Below are positions 56,349 to 64,000 of a DNA stretch of 64,000 nt, one piece after another. Position 1 is the first letter of the stretch. The number at the start of each line of letters is the position of its first letter. The notes under the pieces were generated by a model. The model did not search any database, was not told the DNA's origin, and worked only from the letters and a program-made list of their open reading frames with translations. Made by a program: the position numbers and the translations under genes. The stretch is from positions 620,001-684,000 of the forward strand of contig CANLVN010000003.1 in the NCBI GenBank assembly GCA_947494705.1. The letters are read 5' to 3'. Source of the DNA: an uncultured Erythrobacter sp. (GTDB taxonomy: Bacteria; Pseudomonadota; Alphaproteobacteria; Sphingomonadales; Sphingomonadaceae).

Positions 56349-58027
56349 GCACGCTTCTTTCCCAGGACGTCTTCCTCGAAACGCTTTTGTGGACTGGCAT
56401 ATTGATCGCCGCCGTGCTGCTTGTGCGCCGTCCGGTGGCGCGCTGGCTTGGGCCGCAGGTGGCCTACGCCCTTTGGGCGGTTCCCATGCTGCGCCTGATC
56501 CTGCCGCGGGTCGAATTGCCCGGCTGGATGCGCCCCGTCGCACCAGAATCCGCTCCCGCCGATGCCACACCATTTCCCGTTCTCGACCCCCTAGTGTCTG
56601 CTGAGTCCCCGCACGAGGCGACAGGGTTCGAGGTGGCGGCGACCGATGCGATTGCACCGCATGCCCCTACGCCCGTTATCGAACTTGACCCTTTTGTCGA
56701 TACGAGCACCCTGATTGAGCTGGGGCTTGCAGTATGGTTCATCGGCGCCGCCATTTTCCTTTACCTGCGTTTCGGCGCGTATTTCCGCCTGCGTGACGAT
56801 CTGCTCGAAGGCGGCAGTGAAGTGGGGCGAGTGACCGTCGCGACCGGTGGAAAGGTACGGTTGGTCGAAACGCCCGGCACCAATGCGCCGCTCGCTTTCG
56901 GTGTGATCGACAAGGTGATAGCGCTTCCGCCCGGCTTCCTCGCACAGTTCGACCGCCAGGCGCGCGACCTCGCGCTGGCGCATGAAATGGCTCACCACGA
57001 GGGCCGGGACCTGCTGGTCAACGTTCTCGTCCAGCCACTGTTCGCGATGCATTGGTGGAATCCTTTGTGCCGCTATGGCTGGCTCGCGCTGCGCCGCGAC
57101 CAGGAGGCGGCCTGCGATGCCCGCGTGATGGCGAGCGCGTATTGCGACAAACGACCCGAAGCGCGGCCCGAGATCCGCGAAGCCTATGCCAACCTGATCG
57201 TCAGCTTTGCCGCCAATCCGAATGCGAGCCCCCATCACGCGCTGACCGCGCCCATGGCGTGCCCGGTGCTCGGCGACAAATCCATCATTCACCGTTTGAG
57301 GAGCCTGAACATGACCGAGACAACCAATAATCGCCGCCTCGCCGGTCGCCTGATGCTGGGCGCTGCGGTTCTGGCGCTGCCGCTCACCGCGTCGATAAGC
57401 TACGCCGCGAGTGAAGCGCCCGCGCCGCCTGCACCGCCCGAAGCGCCCCTCCCGCCCTTGGCACCGCCAGCACCGCCTGCACCACCGTCAGCATCGCTCG
57501 CTCCTCAGGCCGAACCCGCGCCATATGCGGACGAGGAACGGATCGAAGAGGTTGATCCCGATGTAGATGTCGATTTTCAGCCTGAGCCGCGCGTGTCGAA
57601 ACACACGTACACCTTCCACTCAGTGGACGGCGACGGGGAATTGAGCGTCGAGGAGCGCCAGGAAATCATGATCGAACTGCGCGAGAGCCTCGCCGAGGCC
57701 CGCGCCGAGCTTGATGAATTGCCCCGCATTATCGAGGAAGCCATGGCGGAAGCCGAAGAGGCACAGTCGGAAGCGATGAAGCATCGCACCGTGGTCGAGA
57801 TGAAATGCGACAAGAACAGTAACGAAGTCACTACGACGCGCGAGACGGCCGGAGGTTCGCACGTGGTAATGATCTGCCAGAGCCGTATCATGGCCCATGC
57901 GCTGGAAGGCCTGAAGGAAGCGCGCAAGGCGATTGCGCGCAACAAGGAAATGAGCGCCAAAATGCGCGACGATGTTACCGCTGAACTCGACCGGGAGATC
58001 GAACGGTGGGAGTCTCGCGGCAGCTAG
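56345..58027 (+). CDS. M56 (BlaR1-like) membrane metalloprotease without beta-lactam sensor
   Basis: The 560-residue protein has three N-terminal transmembrane helices within residues 1-145 and a zinc-protease motif 'LALAHEMAHHEGRDLL' (His213, Glu214, His217). After a further membrane segment near residue 340 comes a Pro/Ala-rich linker ('APAPPAPPEAPLPPLAPPAP'), then a Glu-rich helical tail with two Cys ('VEMKCDKNSNE', 'VMICQSRIM'). True BlaR1 ends in a class-D beta-lactamase-like sensor with SxxK; none is present. It presumably senses another envelope signal and releases the BlaI repressor. Confidence 0.88.
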   Translation: MSTLLSQDVFLETLLWTGILIAAVLLVRRPVARWLGPQVAYALWAVPMLRLILPRVELPGWMRPVAPESAPADATPFPVLDPLVSAESPHEATGFEVAATDAIAPHAPTPVIELDPFVDTSTLIELGLAVWFIGAAIFLYLRFGAYFRLRDDLLEGGSEVGRVTVATGGKVRLVETPGTNAPLAFGVIDKVIALPPGFLAQFDRQARDLALAHEMAHHEGRDLLVNVLVQPLFAMHWWNPLCRYGWLALRRDQEAACDARVMASAYCDKRPEARPEIREAYANLIVSFAANPNASPHHALTAPMACPVLGDKSIIHRLRSLNMTETTNNRRLAGRLMLGAAVLALPLTASISYAASEAPAPPAPPEAPLPPLAPPAPPAPPSASLAPQAEPAPYADEERIEEVDPDVDVDFQPEPRVSKHTYTFHSVDGDGELSVEERQEIMIELRESLAEARAELDELPRIIEEAMAEAEEAQSEAMKHRTVVEMKCDKNSNEVTTTRETAGGSHVVMICQSRIMAHALEGLKEARKAIARNKEMSAKMRDDVTAELDREIERWESRGS

Positions 58028-58053
58028 GCGCCTTTGCTGATTGCGAGCGAAAG

Positions 58054-58088
58054 CCGGCGCGAAGGGAAATCCCCTCGCGCCGGTTTTT
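58054..58088 (+). terminator. Intrinsic terminator after blaI-M56 operon
   Basis: CCGGCGCGA (58054-58062) pairs with TCGCGCCGG (58075-58083), with a 12-base loop that can extend the stem through AGG/CCC, followed by TTTTT. It lies 27 bases after the M56 stop and abuts the 3' end of the convergent gene at 58089. Confidence 0.92.
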
Positions 58089-58616
58089 CTATTCCTGATC
58101 CCCGCTGGTCAGCGTCCCGCGTTCTTCACGGGGGCGAGCGGGATATTCACAGCCGCGACCCTGTCCCAGCCCCTTGAGGAAGGCGCGGCGTGAAAAGGCT
58201 GCGGTGAGCGCGAAATTGTATTCGCGGCGTTTCTTGTTCGCACCGGAGACCTCGCGCACGATGCTGCCGAACGGGATGAACATGCGCACGATGGTCTGCG
58301 CGATGCGCCCTTCGGAAAGCATTTTGCGCTCTTTCTCGTCCGCAATGTCGAAATCCGCGCCCAGCACGCGGTCGATCTCGGCGATCTCGGCGACGATGTC
58401 GTTGCATGTCTCCAGCCCTGCAGAGGCATAGGGGTCCCGCGCTGCGGCGAGCAACGGTTCGGGGATGTCGTCGCTGTCGATATTGAAATCGCTGAGCGGG
58501 GTTCGCGCGACATCCATCGCATCGGGCTCGTCCTCGATCACCTGCGCGGCGGCAGGCGCTCCCATCGCGAGCGCGGCGGCGCACAAACCCAGCTTAACGC
58601 TGTTCGAAATAGACAT
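58089..58616 (-). CDS. Secreted protein of unknown function
   Basis: The 175-residue product has a signal peptide 'LGLCAAALAMGAPAAAQ'. The mature helical protein includes 'LETCNDIVAEIAEIDRVLG', a motif 'MFIPFGSIVREVSGANKKRR' and a basic C-terminal half with 'FLKGLGQGRGCEY'. A start five codons further out (58631) is possible; neither has a strong ribosome site. The gene overlaps the 3' end of the YpfJ-like metallopeptidase gene by 23 bases on the same strand, suggesting co-expression. Confidence 0.62.
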   Translation of the reverse strand: MSISNSVKLGLCAAALAMGAPAAAQVIEDEPDAMDVARTPLSDFNIDSDDIPEPLLAAARDPYASAGLETCNDIVAEIAEIDRVLGADFDIADEKERKMLSEGRIAQTIVRMFIPFGSIVREVSGANKKRREYNFALTAAFSRRAFLKGLGQGRGCEYPARPREERGTLTSGDQE

Positions 58617-59457
58617 CGCAGGCAGATCCATTGGCGCTCTCCAAACCTCGCCTCAGCGCGTCCATGCGCTGTTGGCTGGTACCGTGGGTGAAATTTTCCG
58701 GGTTGATGCCCTGGCCAGACCGCCCCATCAGCGTGTCGTCTCCAACTGAGCTGGCCGCGCGTAGCCCTTCTTCAAGGTCGCCCGGCTCAATCCGGTTGCG
58801 GTTCTTGCCGGCCCAGACCCCTGCATAGCAATCGGCCTGCAATTCCATGCGAACCTGCAACTGATTGCTCTGGCTCGGGCTGCGCTGTTGAAGGCTGCGG
58901 ACCTGGCCTGCGAGGCCGGTGATGTTCTGGAGGTGATGTCCGTATTCATGGGCTATGACATAGAGACGCGCGAAATCACCACCAGTGCCCGACATTTGGG
59001 CGAGTTGGTCGAAAAAGCCGGTTTCGATATAGATGCCCATATCCGCGGGGCAGTAGAATGGTCCCGCAGCTGAGCTGGCATTGCCGCAGCCACCGGTGCT
59101 GACGGGGCCGGGCGGGTAGAGCACGAGTTCGGGCTGTTCGAAGGGAATCCCTGCATTCGCCAGTTCGGTTCCCCACGTCTCGTTCAGGCTTTGCAACGCA
59201 GAGCAGGCTTCGCGCGAGTAGGGGCCGCTGGAGCACAATTGCTCCTCTGAGACAGAGCCTTGCGAAGTGGTGGTGGTGGGCCCCTGAACGCTGTCGACAA
59301 GGCCGATCGTCTGCATCGGGTCGAGCCCGAACACCACCGCGCCGACCAGCGCGATAACCAGCGTACCGCATCCCACGCCCCCGGCGCGGCGCATTCCGCT
59401 GCCTCCACCGCCGGAACGAACCTTGATCTTGGAAGTATCGAAAGGATTGAGCCGCAC
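58594..59457 (-). CDS. YpfJ-type neutral zinc metallopeptidase
   Basis: GTG 59457, preceded by AAAGGAAA, gives 287 residues starting 'RLNPFDTSKIKVRSGG', the typical YpfJ opening. One transmembrane helix follows ('GTLVIALVGAVVFGLD'), then the periplasmic domain with the zinc motif 'VIAHEYGHHLQNITG', downstream 'RMELQADCYAGVWA' supplying the third ligand, and 'FTHGTSQQRMDALRRG'. YpfJ/KPN_02809 family proteases have unknown substrates. Four Cys likely form disulfides. Confidence 0.9.
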   Translation of the reverse strand: MRLNPFDTSKIKVRSGGGGSGMRRAGGVGCGTLVIALVGAVVFGLDPMQTIGLVDSVQGPTTTTSQGSVSEEQLCSSGPYSREACSALQSLNETWGTELANAGIPFEQPELVLYPPGPVSTGGCGNASSAAGPFYCPADMGIYIETGFFDQLAQMSGTGGDFARLYVIAHEYGHHLQNITGLAGQVRSLQQRSPSQSNQLQVRMELQADCYAGVWAGKNRNRIEPGDLEEGLRAASSVGDDTLMGRSGQGINPENFTHGTSQQRMDALRRGLESANGSACDVYFEQR

Positions 59458-59583
59458 GTGAATTTCCTTTTTTCGCGAAAGCTGCCGCGAATAGCGCAAA
59501 GTCCCGCAAACCACTGGACATGCGCGACTTTGAAAGCAAGAAGCACGCGCACAGAACCACGGTAATTGCAGGAGTTGAGCCAA

Positions 59584-60336
59584 ATGCTCAAGCAAAAGCG
59601 CGCATTGGTGACCGGATCGACGTCCGGGATTGGCCTCGCGATCGCGCGGGCCCTCCATGCCGAGGGTGTGGAGATCGTTCTCAACGGCCTTGGCGAAGAA
59701 GACGAGATCGCCAAGCTGCGCGAGGAACTGGACGCCGATTTCAACGGGGCGAACCTGATGGACCCCCACGCAATCGCCGCGATGATGGAGGAGGTCGGCC
59801 CGGTCGATATTCTCGTCAACAATGCCGGCATGCAGCATGTTGCCCCCGTGGAGGAGTTCCCGCCGGAGAAATGGGACGCGGTGATTGCGCTCAACCTGTC
59901 GGCGGTATTCCACACCACGCGCGCCGCCGTGCCGGGGATGAAGGAAAAGGGCTGGGGGCGTATAATCAACACCGCCTCGGCCCATTCGCTCGCCGCCTCG
60001 CCGTTCAAGAGCGCTTATGTAGCGACGAAGCATGCTGTCGCAGGCTTCACCAAGACGATTGCACTCGAACTCGCGCAGAGCGGCGTGACCGCCAATTGCA
60101 TCTCGCCCGGCTATGTGTGGACGCCGCTGGTCGAGAACCAGATCCCCGACACGATGAAGGCGCGCGGTCTTAGCCGCGAGGAAGTCATCAACGACATCCT
60201 GCTCGCCAAACAGCCGACCAAGAAATTCGTCCAGCCCGAGGAAGTCGGTGCCATGGCAGTGTTCCTGTGCAGTGAAGCCGCAGGCAACGTAACCGGCGCG
60301 AACTGGAGCATCGACGGAGGTTGGACCGCCGAATGA
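59584..60336 (+). CDS. bdhA: 3-hydroxybutyrate dehydrogenase
   Basis: The enzyme oxidises D-3-hydroxybutyrate to acetoacetate, the step after PHB hydrolysis. AGGAG at 59570-59574 fixes ATG 59584; the protein is 250 residues. The SDR core has 'LVTGSTSGIGLAIA' and family-specific segments 'NNAGMQHVAPVEEFPPEKWD', 'INTASAHSLAASPFKSAYVA' and 'GYVWTPLVENQIPD'. It complements phaC-phaZ 28 kb away. The M28 peptidase gene overlaps it by four bases. Confidence 0.93.
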   Translation: MLKQKRALVTGSTSGIGLAIARALHAEGVEIVLNGLGEEDEIAKLREELDADFNGANLMDPHAIAAMMEEVGPVDILVNNAGMQHVAPVEEFPPEKWDAVIALNLSAVFHTTRAAVPGMKEKGWGRIINTASAHSLAASPFKSAYVATKHAVAGFTKTIALELAQSGVTANCISPGYVWTPLVENQIPDTMKARGLSREEVINDILLAKQPTKKFVQPEEVGAMAVFLCSEAAGNVTGANWSIDGGWTAE

Positions 60337-61838
60337 GGGATTGGGGTGCCCGCCTGATATTGTTCGTCGCCACGATGATGCTGGCGGCCTGTGCCGCCGG
60401 TCCGCGCTACGACGCGCCCCAGACCGAGCGTGAGGCCATTGCCGCGCGGATGATGGGCGATATCGAAGTGCTCTCCAGCGAGGAATTCGGCGGTCGCAAG
60501 CCGGGGACGCCGGGCGAAGAGCAGACGGTCGCCTATCTCATCGAACGCATGAAGGGTGCCGGGCTGGTCTCGGGCACCAACGATCCGGGAAGCGCCTGGC
60601 GCGCGCCGGTCGAACTGGTCAGCACTCGCGCGCTTGATAGCCGGATCACGGTACGCACCAATCGCGGCGAGACCCAGATACCCGAGGACAAGGGCTTCGC
60701 CTTTACCGCCACGCGACGCGCGCTGATCGACGGGGCGGAAGTGGTCTTCGTCGGCAACGATGCAGCAAGCGTCCCTGCCGAAGAGGTCGCGGGTCGGATC
60801 GTCGTGATGCTGGATGAAGCCGCGCTGGTTTCCAGCCGGCGCGCACACCTTTATTCTGCGGACCCTGCGGCGATTATCACCGTGGTTGACGACCCAGCCG
60901 ATATCGTCCGTATGCGAGAGGCATTCGGCAAGGAAACGCTAAAGCTGGCGAGCGAGGAAACCGATCGCTTGCTGGCGTTCGTCACCAGCGACGCGCTCGA
61001 AGCAGCCTTTCCGTCAGGCCAATGGCGCGCTCTTATGGAAAGGGCGGACGAAGAGGGGTTCGAGCCCGAAACCCTGCCCGCCACCATCGCTATCGATGCG
61101 CGCAGCGCGCGTCGCCAGTTCACCAGCTCCAACGTGCTCGGCCTGATACCCGGCGCGGTGCGCGGATCGGGGGCGGTGGTGTTGATGAGCCACTGGGATC
61201 ACCTTGGCCAATGCGCTCCGGGTACCTCCGACCCGATGTGCAACGGCGCGGTCGACAATGCCAGCGGCGTTGCGTTGACTCTCGAACTGGCCTCGCGGTT
61301 GCGCGCTTCCGGTCCGCATGATCGCGACATCTACGTGCTCGCAACAAGCGCCGAGGAAGCCGGGCTGCTGGGCGCAAAGGCCTTTGCCAAGAGCCCGCCG
61401 ATCTCGCCGGAAGACATTGTCGCGGTATTCAACTTCGACATGGTCGCCATCGCGCCCGAAGGCAGCCCGGTCGGCTTTATCGGCGAGGGCGAGACACCGC
61501 TTGACGACATCGTTCTTACTACCCTGTCTGAGGCTGGGCGCCAGCTGGGCGATCGCGAATTTGCCGCGAGTTTCCTGCGGCGTCAGGATGGGTGGGCGCT
61601 TCTCGAAGCGGGCATTCCTGCGGTCCTGATATCGACCACTTTCGGTTCGGAGGCCACGCTTGCTCCCTTTCTTGCCCAGCAATATCACAGACCCACCGAC
61701 GATGGGCGCGCGCTGGACTTGGGCGGGGCAGTCGACGACCTGTTGTTGCACGACCAACTTGTGCGTCGGGTCGCGAGCACTGCCGAATATACCCCATTCG
61801 AGCCGGACGGAACGGTGATAGTGGAACCTCAACCCTAG
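60333..61838 (+). CDS. M28 family zinc aminopeptidase lipoprotein
   Basis: ATG 60333 overlaps the bdhA stop (ATGA). The 501-residue product has a lipobox 'LAAC' (Cys20). After a PA-like inserted region (about 85-200) comes the M28 catalytic domain with metal ligands in 'MSHWDHLG' and 'CNGAVDNASG', catalytic Glu in 'ATSAEEAGLLGA', 'FNFDMVAI' and the last His in 'QYHRPTDDG'. It is probably a periplasmic or outer-membrane aminopeptidase. Confidence 0.9.
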   Translation: MRDWGARLILFVATMMLAACAAGPRYDAPQTEREAIAARMMGDIEVLSSEEFGGRKPGTPGEEQTVAYLIERMKGAGLVSGTNDPGSAWRAPVELVSTRALDSRITVRTNRGETQIPEDKGFAFTATRRALIDGAEVVFVGNDAASVPAEEVAGRIVVMLDEAALVSSRRAHLYSADPAAIITVVDDPADIVRMREAFGKETLKLASEETDRLLAFVTSDALEAAFPSGQWRALMERADEEGFEPETLPATIAIDARSARRQFTSSNVLGLIPGAVRGSGAVVLMSHWDHLGQCAPGTSDPMCNGAVDNASGVALTLELASRLRASGPHDRDIYVLATSAEEAGLLGAKAFAKSPPISPEDIVAVFNFDMVAIAPEGSPVGFIGEGETPLDDIVLTTLSEAGRQLGDREFAASFLRRQDGWALLEAGIPAVLISTTFGSEATLAPFLAQQYHRPTDDGRALDLGGAVDDLLLHDQLVRRVASTAEYTPFEPDGTVIVEPQP

Positions 61839-61894
61839 CGCCGCGCGCCAAGCCAGCCTACAGGGACGTGCACGATTCGCTCCACACCGATTGA

Positions 61895-63361
<1,467 letters not shown>

Positions 63362-63436
63362 TTCCTCGCGGCTACGGGCCTGTCCGGCGCGGCGGGTCAT
63401 ATTTCCTACCCCGGCAGATTTTGCCAAGGGATCGCT

Positions 63437-63553
63437 ATGACGAAGCACTCCGACCCCCGCCTGTCGCGCGCCAGTACCAAGTGTGGGCGAGGGCAGTTTT
63501 TTAGCCCTCAGGACCGTGTTCCATGTGTTCCATCCTGTAGGATTCGGGCATGA
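63437..63553 (+). CDS. Possible 38-residue ORF coupled to rsmB-like gene
   Basis: ATG 63437 has AAGGGA six bases upstream, and its TGA overlaps the next ATG as ATGA (63550-63553), an arrangement used by real coupled genes throughout this window. The peptide is basic, Ser/Arg-rich, with three Cys ('TKCGRGQF', 'VPCVPSC'). It could be a leader peptide or a small protein, or the signals could be chance. Between the guaB stop and 63436 I see no other feature. Confidence 0.35.
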   Translation: MTKHSDPRLSRASTKCGRGQFFSPQDRVPCVPSCRIRA

Positions 63554-64000
63554 CCCCCGCCGCGCGTGTCCAGGCCGCAATCGAACTGCTGGATCAGGTG
63601 ATCGACGGTGCGCGCAACAAAGGCGCGCCAGCCGACCGGCTGATCTCCGCCTACTTCAAGGAACGCCGCTATGCCGGGTCCAAGGACCGCCGCGCCGTGC
63701 GCGAGCTGGTCTACCGCGCGGTGCGATTGTGCGGGCCCGTTCCGGCGAGCGGTCGTGCGGCAATGCTTGCGCTGGCGCAGGACGACCCTGCGATTGCCCC
63801 GCTGTTCGACGGATCGACTCATGGCCCAGCGCCGATCGGCGAGGGCGAGGAGCCTGCGCGCACGAGCGTTGCGGAGCCGTGGCTCGTAGAGCGTCTCGCC
63901 GCCTCGGGCATAGAGGGCGCCGAGGCCGAGGCGCTGCTCGATCGCGCGCCACTCGATGTGCGGGTCAATGCGCTGAAGGCCGATCGGGAGAGCATCGACC
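63550..64000 (+). CDS. RsmB/NOP-type RNA methyltransferase, 3' end beyond window
   Basis: The frame begins MTPAARVQAAIELLDQVIDG and is open to the window edge (150 residues visible). The N-terminal NusB-like helical region ('ISAYFKERRYAGSKDRRAVR', 'LVYRAVRLCG') followed by 'VAEPWLVERLAASG' and 'LDVRVNALKADRE' is the standard lead-in of RsmB/Sun family 16S rRNA m5C methyltransferases. The SAM-binding domain lies outside the window, so activity cannot be checked. Confidence 0.85.
   Translation, partial: MTPAARVQAAIELLDQVIDGARNKGAPADRLISAYFKERRYAGSKDRRAVRELVYRAVRLCGPVPASGRAAMLALAQDDPAIAPLFDGSTHGPAPIGEGEEPARTSVAEPWLVERLAASGIEGAEAEALLDRAPLDVRVNALKADRESID

Noticed and set aside
63437..63490. 17-base identity between this ORF and the bamD 5' end (CCCGCCTGTCGCGCGCC)
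   Set aside because: The match is short, GC-rich and in different protein contexts, so it is most likely chance codon-usage similarity rather than duplication.

Overview
The window is GC-rich, gene-dense chromosomal DNA from an alphaproteobacterium. The best fit is Sphingomonadales, family Erythrobacteraceae (Erythrobacter/Qipengyuania-like). This rests on the gene repertoire: secreted S9, M28 and M56 peptidases, YbjN-domain exoproteins, a TIGR04222-type membrane protein, the bamD-recN-ligA order, and an AMP nucleosidase beside rpsF-rpsR-rplI. It also rests on the codon style (GC-rich third positions, many GTG starts). I see no rRNA, tRNA, CRISPR array, prophage or complete insertion sequence.

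Layout. 1-2.3 kb is an accessory patch: a TIGR04222-type protein cut by the window edge, small membrane proteins and lipoproteins, a degenerate copy of the trmD 5' end, a lower-GC 112-codon membrane gene and a long inverted repeat. 2.3-3.5 kb is trmD-rplS with a clear terminator. 3.5-15 kb holds an EreA-like secreted protein opposite a dipeptidyl-peptidase and permease pair. After these come asd, a DsbA-fold isomerase and a hydrolase, then a RimB-RimK pair bracketed by two secreted YbjN proteins. 15-18.3 kb is amn and the rpsF-rpsR-rplI operon. 18.4-29 kb contains DUF808, a GST, a Mur ligase divergent from an LD-carboxypeptidase (a likely murein-recycling pair), fabD-fabG, dnaN, a DUF2855 protein and a D-aminoacylase-like amidohydrolase.

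29-40 kb combines storage and signalling. A PHA synthase and a PHA depolymerase resembling the Pseudomonas mcl-PHA pair are divergent from two tandem PAS-GGDEF-EAL-PilZ paralogues, the second with a degraded EAL active site. lepA follows, then a membrane diguanylate cyclase and an isolated Flp pilin. 40-50 kb is housekeeping: bamD, recN, ligA, a CinA-like protein, SDRs and prmA. 50-53 kb is sdhC-sdhD-sdhA without sdhB.

53-58 kb is the most distinctive stretch. A legumain-like C13 peptidase converges on a gene that fuses a phytase-like esterase domain to a cyclophilin PPIase. That gene is divergent from a BlaI-type repressor and an M56 (BlaR1-like) metalloprotease that lacks a beta-lactam sensor domain. 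The divergent gap carries two palindromes resembling BlaI operators, so the fusion protein may belong to an envelope-stress regulon. 58-64 kb has a YpfJ-like metallopeptidase, a 3-hydroxybutyrate dehydrogenase (functionally tied to the PHA genes), an M28 peptidase, guaB, a 38-codon coupled ORF and the start of an RsmB-type RNA methyltransferase.

Genes are packed tightly. Several operon neighbours overlap by four bases through GTGA or ATGA, and several convergent pairs have essentially no intergenic DNA. All functional calls come from reading motifs and recognising families; no database search was run.
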